Origin: Bryobacterales bacterium
Lineage (GTDB): Bacteria > Acidobacteriota > Terriglobia > Bryobacterales > Bryobacteraceae
Direction of reading: 5' to 3'
NCBI GenBank assembly: GCA_003487005.1
Contig: DNFG01000457.1
Coordinates: 1 to 10,786 of the forward strand
DNA length: 10,786 nucleotides
The translations under genes were made by a program, and so were the position numbers. Positions 1 through 6,097 of the stretch are shown one piece after another. Numbering within the stretch: position 1 is the first letter of the stretch; each line of letters begins with the position of its first letter. The notes under the pieces are model-generated. The model saw only the letters and a program-made list of their open reading frames with translations. It had not been told where the DNA came from and made no database searches.

Positions 1-81
1 GCTGGCGATGTGTGACCGTCTGCACGAGGCGGTGCGCTCGTGCTGGCGATGTGTGACCGTCTGCACGAGGCGGTGCGCTCG
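1..81. repeat. 41-bp tandem duplication at the window's left edge
   Basis: Bases 1-40 are identical to 42-81, with a single T at 41, giving a period of 41 bp and almost two full copies. The period is not a multiple of three, so the LarE reading frame is shifted between the copies: copy one reads LAMCDRLHEAVRS in frame 2 and copy two reads the same peptide in frame 1. Its position exactly at the end of the sequence favours an assembly artefact over a real duplication. Confidence 0.95.
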
Positions 82-171
82 GCCGGGTTCCAGTATGCAA
101 CGCTGGACCTGAAGGGATACCGGCAGGGTTCCCTGAATGAAGTGCTGCCACGGACGGCCGCGGCGCGATAG
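1..171 (+). CDS. larE: LarE, ATP-dependent sacrificial sulfur transferase, C-terminal end (partial)
   Basis: Only the last 40 or so residues are present, read in frame from about 40 to the TAG at 169-171. The tail contains YATLDLKGYRQGSLNEVL, matching the conserved C-terminal signature of LarE (G-[FY]-x-Y-[AV]-TLDL-x-G-[FY]-x-x-GS-[ML]-N). LarE is a cytoplasmic PP-loop ATPase that gives up its own cysteine sulfur to make the thiocarboxylates of the nickel-pincer nucleotide cofactor used by lactate racemase and related enzymes; that is family knowledge. The catalytic and ATP-binding parts lie outside the window. Reading upstream is broken: bases 1-40 duplicate 42-81 with a period of 41, so the first copy encodes the same peptide in another reading frame and the gene frame meets TGA at 13-15. 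The break is probably an artefact of the sequence end. The next gene starts 15 bases after the stop. Confidence 0.8.
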
Positions 172-186
172 AATTTCAGCCGTCTC

Positions 187-1488
187 GTGTCGAATCTCTC
201 AGACATTCAACAAGCCCTGGAGGATTTTGCCGGGGGGCTGCATCTGGAAGAGGAAGAGCTTCCGGCGATCTTCGACGTGGCCTTGCTGGACGCATCACTG
301 GCGCTGGAGGACGCGGTGGGAGAAGCGGGTTCGCCGCTCCGCGAGGCCACACGGACCCTGGTCGAAGACCCCTCGGCGGACGCCATGGCGGGGGTTCTGC
401 AACTCTTCGGCGGACTGATTCAGCGGTTGCGGGGGGAGGTGGTGGACCGGCCTCTGGCGGCGGAATGGCAGTTGGCCCGGCTGGTGGCGGACCTGGCGGA
501 GAACATCGCGAAACCGAGGCCGGCCGAGAATCCGGGCTTTGCCGAATTGCCGCGGTTGCTGCTGGAAAGTGAGTGGTTGCAGCGGCGGTTGCGGGAGGAG
601 GCGGAGGTGGCGGGTCTGAATTTCGACGCGACGCCGGTGGCGCGGGGATTGCAGCGGACCCAGGCGCGGCGGTGGCTGAAGCGGTTGAACCGCTATCCGG
701 AGGGGAAGTTGAGCATGGCGCTCGATCATCTGCTGGGGGGCGTGGAGTACCGGGCGCGGCAGGTGTGGGTATTGCGGCGGTCCGATGGCGAGGAGCGGAG
801 TCTGCCGCAGATGTATGTGTACGGGCACGTGGACCTGTTTCCGCAACTGCATTCGCCGCTGTCGGAGGGGGCGCTGGCGCTCGAAGTGGCGAAGATGAAG
901 GGATTGGCGCACGGGTTGCAACTGCCGGATCTGGCGTACTGTTTCGACTCGGCGGAATGGATGGGGCAGTATGCGCTGAGTTTTCTGCTGCCGCCATCGC
1001 CGACGCACTGGCCGGTGGAGTCGGTGGAGGGGTTGAGGCGGTTGCTGGACGGGCGGTTATCGCGATGGTACTTTTGTCCGTTTGACCACCGGTTGCGGCC
1101 CCTGGAGATGGCGACGACGGTGCTGCGGATCGGGCGGCCGCTGTTTTACGAGCGGGTGGCGGCGCACGCGCTGCTCGAGTACTCGCTGTTGCAGGGGGTG
1201 CCGGTGTCGCGGGTGAGCGCGGGTCAATACCTGCAGGTGGAGGCGGGGCTGGAAGCCGAATTCATGACGCTGTTCGAGGGGTATCTCTTGCGGCTGTATC
1301 ACTATCCCCAACTCAAGAATCCAGAGGGGTGGCGCAATTATCTGGAACAACTGGACGGGCTGCATTACGAAAACCGGATGAGCGAGGGCTTTCGGGAATT
1401 CCGGCTGAATTATCTGGGCAAGCGGGGCTTGCGGAGTCCGATCGAGATACTCTACCGGGCGGCGGAGAGCCACAGCGCGCTGAACTAG
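187..1488 (+). CDS. Conserved-looking hypothetical protein, 433 residues, family not recognised
   Basis: I do not recognise a family. The chosen start is GTG 187, 15 bases after larE; there is no in-frame ATG for many codons and the N-terminal residues (SNLSDIQQALEDFAGG) read like a normal acidic amphipathic helix. No signal peptide, convincing membrane segment or nucleotide-binding motif is visible, so it is probably cytosolic. The N-terminal third is rich in Leu, Glu and Ala and looks helical. The middle has an aromatic-rich stretch (YVYGHVDLFPQLHSPLSEG, about 217-235) and a Cys/Trp/Tyr-rich patch (RWYFCPFDHRLRPLE, about 294-308). The C-terminal third (about 340-430) again looks helical and ends LRSPIEILYRAAESHSALN. 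Third codon positions are strongly G/C, as in the neighbours, which supports real coding. No good ribosome site is seen; TAGAAT at 169-174 could be a -10 element, leaving a nearly leaderless message. A link to LarE or cofactor insertion rests on adjacency only. Confidence 0.8.
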   Translation: MSNLSDIQQALEDFAGGLHLEEEELPAIFDVALLDASLALEDAVGEAGSPLREATRTLVEDPSADAMAGVLQLFGGLIQRLRGEVVDRPLAAEWQLARLVADLAENIAKPRPAENPGFAELPRLLLESEWLQRRLREEAEVAGLNFDATPVARGLQRTQARRWLKRLNRYPEGKLSMALDHLLGGVEYRARQVWVLRRSDGEERSLPQMYVYGHVDLFPQLHSPLSEGALALEVAKMKGLAHGLQLPDLAYCFDSAEWMGQYALSFLLPPSPTHWPVESVEGLRRLLDGRLSRWYFCPFDHRLRPLEMATTVLRIGRPLFYERVAAHALLEYSLLQGVPVSRVSAGQYLQVEAGLEAEFMTLFEGYLLRLYHYPQLKNPEGWRNYLEQLDGLHYENRMSEGFREFRLNYLGKRGLRSPIEILYRAAESHSALN

Positions 1489-1491
1489 CGG

Positions 1492-1677
1492 TCAGCGATG
1501 GCCGAGATACATCAGCCAGCTCAGCCCAAAGACCGTTAACACGAAGTAGCCGAAGGACTTGAGACCATAGCGGATGCGTTCCTGGTCGGTGCGTTTGGTG
1601 ACCACGCCGAGCACGACGGAAATAAGCAGAGCGAAGATCAGAGTGACTTCAAAATGGCTGAGGGTCATTTTGGGCAT
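1492..1677 (-). CDS. Small membrane protein, two predicted transmembrane helices, 61 residues
   Basis: A short reading frame starting at ATG 1677 (MPKMTLSHFEV). A second possible start is Met4. Two hydrophobic segments, about residues 10-27 (VTLIFALLISVVLGVV) and 41-58 (FGYFVLTVFGLSWLMYL), flank a charged loop KRTDQERIRYGLK, so both termini probably lie on the same side of the inner membrane. The gene is 15 bases downstream of the DUF6677-like gene and is the last of the pyrE-truA run. Its stop lies 3 bases from the stop of the convergent 433-residue gene, with no terminator hairpin between. I know no named family. The clean two-helix pattern, the tight linkage and the position between two other genes support a real gene, but conservation has not been shown. 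Confidence 0.7.
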   Translation of the reverse strand: MPKMTLSHFEVTLIFALLISVVLGVVTKRTDQERIRYGLKSFGYFVLTVFGLSWLMYLGHR

Positions 1678-1692
1678 GGCGGGTGCTGTCGG

Positions 1693-2121
1693 TTATTCCT
1701 TGCGTCCGGTGGCGATTTCGAAAGCGTCGACGATGGCCAGAATATTGAAAAGGCCGGCGGCGACGAGGAATTTGGTGCCATAGTCGACGGTGTGTCCGGC
1801 GACGTCCGGCTGATTATAGCCAAACCATTTGGTCATGAAATAGAGGATGCCAGTGGCCATGTTGCCGATGAATCCACCGGTATAAATGATGGTCGTGAGC
1901 AGATCACCGGACATGGGCTCGAAGAGGTAGCCGCGCATCATGAGCCCGATCACGAAGATGAGAACGACCGAGGCGGCGAGCAGGGCGCCGCGATACGTGC
2001 GTTTCAGCATGAAGTGGCCGGCGCCGGGCACGAGCCAGGAGGCGGCAACGATGGGTAGCCACTTGCCGACCGGGGGCAGCGGCGGGTGCACGGGCGCCAT
2101 TTCATTCTTCGACTTCGACAT
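1693..2121 (-). CDS. DUF6677/TM2-like multi-pass membrane protein, 142 residues
   Basis: Starts at ATG 2121 (MSKSKNEMAP), 8 bases after the truA stop. About four hydrophobic segments are visible: roughly 21-37, 45-62, 76-95 and 116-133. The motif LVPGAGHFMLKRTYRGALL (about 30-48) resembles the PG-x-G-x-x-x-x-x-R-x-x-x-G-x-L signature of TM2 and DUF6677 proteins, where a Pro-Gly turn joins two membrane helices. I assign DUF6677 from memory of small acidobacterial membrane proteins of this length and motif; the function of that family is unknown. The N-terminus is Pro-rich and has no cleavable signal. The gene sits in a four-gene run with pyrE, truA and a second small membrane protein, so it is probably co-transcribed with them. 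Nothing in the sequence ties it mechanistically to nucleotide synthesis or tRNA modification. Confidence 0.75.
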   Translation of the reverse strand: MSKSKNEMAPVHPPLPPVGKWLPIVAASWLVPGAGHFMLKRTYRGALLAASVVLIFVIGLMMRGYLFEPMSGDLLTTIIYTGGFIGNMATGILYFMTKWFGYNQPDVAGHTVDYGTKFLVAAGLFNILAIVDAFEIATGRKE

Positions 2122-2129
2122 CGCAGTTA

Positions 2130-2921
2130 TCAGGCTAGCACGGGGCCGGGGTCGACGCCGGGGGGGTAGTCCACACGCACGAGGTGCAGACCGCGGCCGG
2201 GGACGGCGGGTCCGGCTTTGCCGGGGAAACCGGGGGTGAGGCGGGTGCGGAGCGCGGCGGCATCGAGGTTGCCCTTGCCGGCTTCAATCAGCGCGCCGGT
2301 CAGCATTCGGACCATGTGTTTGAGGAAGCCGCTGCCGCGGACCCGGTAGACCAGTTCAGACCCCTCGCGGGCGAGGCGGGAAGAGAAGATCCGGCGGACT
2401 TTCGAGTGGCCGAGGGCGTCCTTTTCGTCCGCGGCGGCGAAGGCCGAGAAGTCGTGTTCGCCTTCGTACAGGGGGGCGAGGGCGATCATGCGGGCCTCGT
2501 CGAGCGGATAAGGGTAATGATAGACCCCGAACCGGCGCAGCGGTGGGCAGATTTCGTCGCGCCAGATCCGGTACTCGTAGAGCTTGGCGACGGCATCGAA
2601 GCGGGGGTGGAAGCCGGCGTGGACTTCGCGGGCGTCGAGCACGCGAATGGAGCGGGGCAGCAGACGGTTCATCGCCATCCGGAGATTGGGTTCCGGGATC
2701 GGGTTCTGGAGTGTACAGGCGGCGACCTGCGCGTCGGCGTGGACACCAGCGTCGGTGCGGCCGGATCCAGCGACGGCGACCGGCGCGCCCTCAATCAGGG
2801 CAAGGACGCGTTCCAGTTCGCCCTGGATGGTGAGGAGACCGGGTTGCACCTGCCAGCCCGAGAAGTCCGCGCCGTCATACGCGATCGTGAGCCGGATGCG
2901 GCGGGCGGGGCGAAGGTCCAT
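2130..2921 (-). CDS. truA: tRNA pseudouridine(38-40) synthase TruA
   Basis: Converts uridines 38-40 of the tRNA anticodon arm to pseudouridine in the cytoplasm. At 263 residues it is close to the E. coli enzyme (270). It opens with the family start RIRLTIAYDGADFSGWQVQPG (about 8-28). The catalytic aspartate is Asp57 in AGSGRTDAGVHA. The conserved active-site tyrosine is probably Tyr115 in AKLYEYRIW, the same 58-residue spacing as Asp60/Tyr118 in E. coli. The late motif RGSGFLKHMVRMLTGALIE (about 195-213) matches the family FL-x-x-MVR block. Start ATG 2921 is 6 bases after the pyrE stop, so translation is probably coupled to pyrE, and the next gene follows after 8 bases. No key residue appears to be missing. 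The C-terminus (VDYPPGVDPGPVLA) is slightly extended and proline-rich. Confidence 0.96.
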   Translation of the reverse strand: MDLRPARRIRLTIAYDGADFSGWQVQPGLLTIQGELERVLALIEGAPVAVAGSGRTDAGVHADAQVAACTLQNPIPEPNLRMAMNRLLPRSIRVLDAREVHAGFHPRFDAVAKLYEYRIWRDEICPPLRRFGVYHYPYPLDEARMIALAPLYEGEHDFSAFAAADEKDALGHSKVRRIFSSRLAREGSELVYRVRGSGFLKHMVRMLTGALIEAGKGNLDAAALRTRLTPGFPGKAGPAVPGRGLHLVRVDYPPGVDPGPVLA

Positions 2922-2927
2922 CGGAGT

Positions 2928-3515
2928 TCAGGACGGGCGCGAGCCGGGTTTGATGGCCGGAAGGCCCTGGAGGCACAGAGGGCAGTCGCCGGGCTGCCAC
3001 GTTTCCACCTGGAGCGTCGCCAGGGCGGCACGCGGGACGCCGACATCGGCAGCGCCGCCGGAACGGTCGATAATCGACGCCGCCGCGGCGACCGTGGCGC
3101 CGCCGGCCTGGAGCAGTTCGACGACCTCGCGTGTGCTGACGCCGGTCGTGATGACATCTTCGATGACCACGGCGCGCTCACCGGATTCAATGGCGAAACC
3201 GCGCCGGAGCAACATTTTACGGTTGTCACCGCGCTCCGTGAAGATGTGCCGGACGCCGAGGGCGCGGGCGACCTCGTGTCCGATGATCAGCCCGCCCATG
3301 GCGGGGGAAACCACGAGATCGACCGCGGGGGCGAGCGGCCGGAGAGCGGAGGCGAGGGCGGCGCCGAGGCGGGCGGCGTGTTCCGGAAACTGGAGCACGC
3401 GCGCGCACTGAAGATACGCCGCGGAGTGCAGTCCCGACGTCAGAAGAAAGTGTCCACTCAGATAAGCGCCCGTTTCGCGGAACAGGGCGAGGATGTCGAG
3501 GTCTTGGGTTTTCAC
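2928..3515 (-). CDS. pyrE: Orotate phosphoribosyltransferase, Thermus-type
   Basis: Joins orotate to PRPP to make OMP, the fifth step of de novo pyrimidine synthesis, in the cytoplasm. The 195-residue protein has the type I phosphoribosyltransferase PRPP loop AVVIEDVITTGVST (about 115-128), with the acidic pair Glu119-Asp120. It also has the family blocks GHFLLTSGLHSAAYLQ (about 21-36) and SPAMGGLIIGHEVAR (about 70-84), and the flexible-loop region FTERGDNRKMLLRRGF (about 92-107). The C-terminal tail WQPGDCPLCLQGLPAIKPGSR carries a CPLC motif (Cys178, Cys181), which I associate with the Thermus-type subfamily and which is absent from the E. coli enzyme. The start is GTG 3515, preceded by AAGGGGCG as a ribosome site a few bases upstream. 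It is the first gene of the minus-strand run and faces the divergent tolC-like gene across 147 bases. Confidence 0.95.
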   Translation of the reverse strand: MKTQDLDILALFRETGAYLSGHFLLTSGLHSAAYLQCARVLQFPEHAARLGAALASALRPLAPAVDLVVSPAMGGLIIGHEVARALGVRHIFTERGDNRKMLLRRGFAIESGERAVVIEDVITTGVSTREVVELLQAGGATVAAAASIIDRSGGAADVGVPRAALATLQVETWQPGDCPLCLQGLPAIKPGSRPS

Positions 3516-3524
3516 TCGCCCCTT

Positions 3525-3533
3525 AGAATAGCA
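3525..3533 (-). promoter_or_regulatory. Possible extended -10 element for pyrE
   Basis: On the minus strand the sequence TGCTATTCT lies 9 bases before the pyrE GTG, with TATTCT at 3530-3525 preceded by TGC. This is the form of an extended -10 promoter. No good -35 box is visible. If used, transcription would begin almost at the start codon, giving a leader of a few bases only, so the element may instead be chance. Confidence 0.3.
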
Positions 3534-3662
3534 TCGAGCGGTTGCGCTACCATGAGGGTGTTTTCAGGGAACATCCCGCCCTCTTGCTCCGTTCTGGAAG
3601 AAGAGTAACCACGACGAGACGACTGAGCGCCCTAAACAAGAAGAGCAGGAATCCGATACCCC

Positions 3663-5600
3663 ATGCAGAGAATCCGACCGTTTGTAGCCGTCTTTTTGAC
3701 CGGCCTCATCATGACCCCCGCGGGACTGGCTCAGGAGGTGACCTCGGCGCTGGCGTCCAGCAAGCCGGAGGTGCCGCTGGCGCCAGGCACGGGATTCATC
3801 AATTCGTTCACGAGGAATTTCCGTCAGCCTGAGATCGCCCCGGCCTACCTGGGCAATTCCCCCCGGTTGGAGTCACTGATCCGGGCTGGAAACCTCTATC
3901 TTTCGTTGGAAGATGCGATCGCCGTGGCGCTGGAGAACAATCTGGACATCGAATTGTCCCGGTACGGTCCCCAGATTGCGCAGGCGGACTATTTGCGCGC
4001 CAAAGCGGGCGGTCTGTTGCGCGGCGTGCCGACGGCGGTCCGCGCGGGGGCGACCTCCGCTCTCAGCCAGGCGGGCGGCAGCGGCGGTCAGGGCACCGGC
4101 GGTGGGGGCGGCGCCGGGTTGGGCGGCACATCCGACGCCGGCGGTACGGTGATCACGCAAACCGGCGTGGCTGTTCCGAACCTGGATCCGGTCTTCTTCT
4201 TCGCCTCGACGCTGGGCCACTCCAGCCGGCCTCAGGCCAACACCATCACCACCGGGCGGACCGCGCTGGTTTTCGATAGCAGGTCCTGGCAATCGGGTTA
4301 TCAGCAGTCGTTCCTGACCGGGACGACGGTCAGTCTGGGCTGGAACAACAGCAACGTGAGGACCAATAACCCGCTGAACGACCTGAACCCGAACACGTCG
4401 TCGAACATCCAGATGCAGCTGACGCAGCGGTTGCTGCAGGGCTTCGGGCTGGCCGTGAACAACCGCAATATCCGCGTGGCCCAAAACAACCTGCGCGTTT
4501 CGGACCTGGTCTTCAAGCAGCAGGTGATGACCACCATCGCGGGCGTCGTGAATCTGTACTGGGATCTCGTCAGTTTCAATGAAGATTTCAAGGTCCGCAA
4601 ACAGGCCGTGGACGTGGCCGTGAAGTTCTACGAGGACAACAAGAAGCAGGTGGAGATCGGGACTCTGGCGCCCATCGAGATCGTCCGTGCGGAGGCGCGC
4701 GTGGCCCAGGCGCAGCAGGACCTGACCAACGCCGAGACGTCGCTGATGCAGCAGGAGACGATTCTGAAGAATGCGCTGAGCCGGACCGGGGTGGCCAGCC
4801 CGACCATCGCCGACGCCCGGGTCATCCCCACGGATGCGCTGACGCAGCCGCGCCACGACACGATCGACGGTCTGAAGGACCTGGTCGACCGCGCACTCGC
4901 GCAGCGCCCGGACCTGCAACAGGCGCAGATTCAGATGGATAACACCAAAATCGGCATCGCCGGCAGCCGCTCGCAGCTTCTGCCTTCCCTCGATCTCAAC
5001 GCGAGTTTCCAGAACAACGCACTGACCGGCACGATCAACGACGTGACCCTGCCCGGCGGCGGATTGCCGAACCGGAACCCGGATCCTTACTTCATCGGCG
5101 GCTATGGCAACGCGCTCGCGCAGTTGTTCCGCCGCAATTTCCCGGACTATTCCGTGGGCTTCCAACTCAATATCCCCATCAACAACCGGACCGCGCGGGC
5201 CGACTACATCCGCGACCAGTTGCAGTATCGCCAACAGCAATTGACGTTCCAAAGGCAGGTCAACGATATGCGTGTCAACGTCCAGAACGCGCTGACCGCG
5301 CTGATTCAGGCCAAGGCCCGCTATGAGGCGGCCGTGAAAGAACGCCAGTTGCAGGAGCAGACGCTCGATGCGGAGAACAAGAAGTACGCACTGGGTGCAT
5401 CCACCGCGTTCCAGGTCGTGCAGACCCAGCGGGATCTGGCCCAGGCGCAGGCCTCGGAAGTCGCCGCCCTGGCGAATTACTCGCGCGCCCGCGTTCAGTT
5501 GGACCTGAACACCGCCTCGATCCTCGAAAAGTACGGCGTGGATATCGTGGACGCGAGGTCGGGCAAGTCGCCGCGGCCCGTGGCCTCGAATCAGCGCTAG
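3663..5600 (+). CDS. TolC-family outer-membrane efflux/secretion protein
   Basis: Predicted outer-membrane channel of the TolC/OEP superfamily, the exit duct for tripartite efflux pumps or type I secretion. Residues 1-23 form a signal peptide (MQRIRPFVAVFLTGLIMTPA..., likely cut after LA). The first OEP repeat begins at LYLSLEDAIAVALENNLDIELSRYG (about 78-102), the standard opening helix. Further coiled helices run about 272-375 (NLYWDLVSFNEDFKVRKQAV, QVEIGTLAPIEIVRAEARVAQAQ) and 400-440. The second repeat includes NFPDYSVGFQLNIPINNR (about 492-509) and the paired helices at 510-620, with KYALGASTAFQVVQTQRDLAQAQ. At 645 residues it is longer than the usual 420-500: there is an extra stretch of about 50 residues after the signal and a Gly-rich loop (about 138-163). 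No membrane-fusion or transporter partner lies nearby, so the substrate cannot be inferred. ATG 3663 is chosen; AGGA at 3647-3650 is a weak ribosome site. Confidence 0.92.
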   Translation: MQRIRPFVAVFLTGLIMTPAGLAQEVTSALASSKPEVPLAPGTGFINSFTRNFRQPEIAPAYLGNSPRLESLIRAGNLYLSLEDAIAVALENNLDIELSRYGPQIAQADYLRAKAGGLLRGVPTAVRAGATSALSQAGGSGGQGTGGGGGAGLGGTSDAGGTVITQTGVAVPNLDPVFFFASTLGHSSRPQANTITTGRTALVFDSRSWQSGYQQSFLTGTTVSLGWNNSNVRTNNPLNDLNPNTSSNIQMQLTQRLLQGFGLAVNNRNIRVAQNNLRVSDLVFKQQVMTTIAGVVNLYWDLVSFNEDFKVRKQAVDVAVKFYEDNKKQVEIGTLAPIEIVRAEARVAQAQQDLTNAETSLMQQETILKNALSRTGVASPTIADARVIPTDALTQPRHDTIDGLKDLVDRALAQRPDLQQAQIQMDNTKIGIAGSRSQLLPSLDLNASFQNNALTGTINDVTLPGGGLPNRNPDPYFIGGYGNALAQLFRRNFPDYSVGFQLNIPINNRTARADYIRDQLQYRQQQLTFQRQVNDMRVNVQNALTALIQAKARYEAAVKERQLQEQTLDAENKKYALGASTAFQVVQTQRDLAQAQASEVAALANYSRARVQLDLNTASILEKYGVDIVDARSGKSPRPVASNQR

Positions 5601-5623
5601 CTTCGCTGTCTTGTGGCAGTCAA

Positions 5624-5663
5624 GCCCCCGCTCCGGCCCCGGCCGGGGCGGGGGTTCCGTTTT
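5624..5663 (+). terminator. Intrinsic terminator after the tolC-like gene
   Basis: CCCCCGC (5625-5631) pairs with GCGGGGG (5648-5654), and the inside contains the self-complementary CCCCGGCCGGGG. The hairpin is followed by TTCCGTTTT. It starts 24 bases after the tolC-like stop codon and should end that transcript, separating it from the OmpA-like gene downstream. Confidence 0.75.
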
Positions 5664-5668
5664 GGTGG

Positions 5669-5697
5669 CCCACAATGGGAAAGAGTCCCATTTTGGG
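5669..5697. promoter_or_regulatory. Two tandem palindromes CCCA-N3-TGGG, probable activator (bEBP) binding sites
   Basis: Site 1 is CCCA-CAA-TGGG at 5669-5679 and site 2 is CCCA-TTT-TGGG at 5687-5697, with centres 18 bp apart, so both lie on nearly the same face of the helix. Relative to the predicted sigma-54 start (about 5769) they lie near -95 and -77, where bacterial enhancer-binding proteins usually bind as paired dimers. The inner halves also form an inverted repeat, AATGGGA / TCCCATT around AAGAG (5674-5692), which in RNA would be a hairpin followed by TT; a second terminator stem is therefore the main alternative. The identity of the activator cannot be told from the window. Confidence 0.6.
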
Positions 5698-5741
5698 GAC
5701 GAAGTGGCGGGGTAATGCGCGGTTTTTGCGAAGGATTGAGT

Positions 5742-5759
5742 TTGGCACGTGCCTTGCAA
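5742..5759 (+). promoter_or_regulatory. Sigma-54 (RpoN) -24/-12 promoter
   Basis: The sequence TTGGCACG-TGCC-TTGCAA matches the sigma-54 consensus TGGCACG-N4-TTGC(A/T). The invariant GG is at 5744-5745 and the GC at 5756-5757, with exactly 10 bases between, as the family requires. Transcription would begin near 5769 and run toward the OmpA-like gene, giving a leader of about 335 bases. Sigma-54 promoters need an activating AAA+ enhancer-binding protein; the tandem palindromes upstream are candidate sites. The match includes every strongly conserved position, and the promoter lies in an intergenic region upstream of a large gene on the same strand. Confidence 0.82.
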
Positions 5760-5790
5760 TAGTCCAGTGCGTGTGGCAAATACACAGGGC

Positions 5791-5903
5791 GGACTCAAGG
5801 AGCCAGAGTTGATTTCCTCGTTCGGTTTCTCTCAAAAAGCATCCCCTTTAGCCCTGTTCCTCGTTGACCCTCTCCCCTCCCACCCAACCGGTTCCTTGAG
5901 TCC
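5791..5903 (+). ncRNA. Predicted structured leader RNA or small RNA domain closed by a 14-bp helix
   Basis: GGACTCAAGGAGCC (5791-5804) pairs with GGTTCCTTGAGTCC (5890-5903): 13 Watson-Crick pairs and one G-U pair, with no bulge. The helix encloses 85 bases that are pyrimidine-rich and contain two copies of TTCCTCGTT. It begins about 22 bases after the predicted sigma-54 start, and its 3' arm is followed by AATGTTTTCC, so it could be a leader domain or an early-terminated small RNA. It matches no riboswitch class I know. The region also contains no reading frame of coding character. Confidence 0.5.
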
Positions 5904-6031
5904 AATGTTTTCCAGAATGGGGGGGGACAGCTCCAGCCGGATCGTCCCGGCCGGACCGCACGATGCGGCACAACCGGGAGGTGGTGGTTTCGTAGAACAA
6001 CAAGAGTGTTTTATACCGTGAGGTCTTCAGA

Positions 6032-6037
6032 TATACT
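6032..6037 (+). promoter_or_regulatory. Possible sigma-70-type -10 element near the OmpA-like gene
   Basis: TATACT (5 of 6 to TATAAT) lies 66 bases upstream of the start codon, in a locally AT-rich patch. The matching -35 position, around TTTTAT at 6009-6014, is a poor fit. It could give a second, short-leader transcript independent of sigma-54, but the evidence is weak. Confidence 0.3.
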
Positions 6038-6087
6038 AAGAGGCGGTCCGGAGGAAGGTTATCTGCTTGACGGATAAGCCGGATGAC

Positions 6088-6097
6088 GGAGGGGAGG
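6088..6097 (+). promoter_or_regulatory. Ribosome binding site that decides the OmpA-like start
   Basis: GGAGGGGAGG ends 6 bases before GTG 6104, ideal spacing. It is too close to be used by ATG 6083 (which lies upstream of it) and is 18 bases from ATG 6116. GTG 6104 is therefore the favoured start. Confidence 0.75.

Noticed and set aside
1..171. larE as a frameshifted pseudogene
   Set aside because: The frame shift comes only from the edge duplication; with one copy removed the peptide reads through normally.
2184..3608. Plus-strand open frame of 474 codons opposite truA and pyrE
   Set aside because: It is antisense to two genes with intact catalytic motifs, and its product is Gly/Asp/Arg-rich and featureless.
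5674..5692. AATGGGA-AAGAG-TCCCATT read as a second terminator for the tolC-like gene
   Set aside because: The T tract is interrupted, the strong GC terminator lies just upstream, and the wider sequence resolves into two equal palindromes at enhancer distance. It is kept as an alternative rather than the main call.
3873..5798. Long minus-strand open frame opposite the tolC-like gene
   Set aside because: Composition is biased (Arg, Leu, Gln, Val) with no motifs; the plus strand has a signal peptide and OEP repeats.
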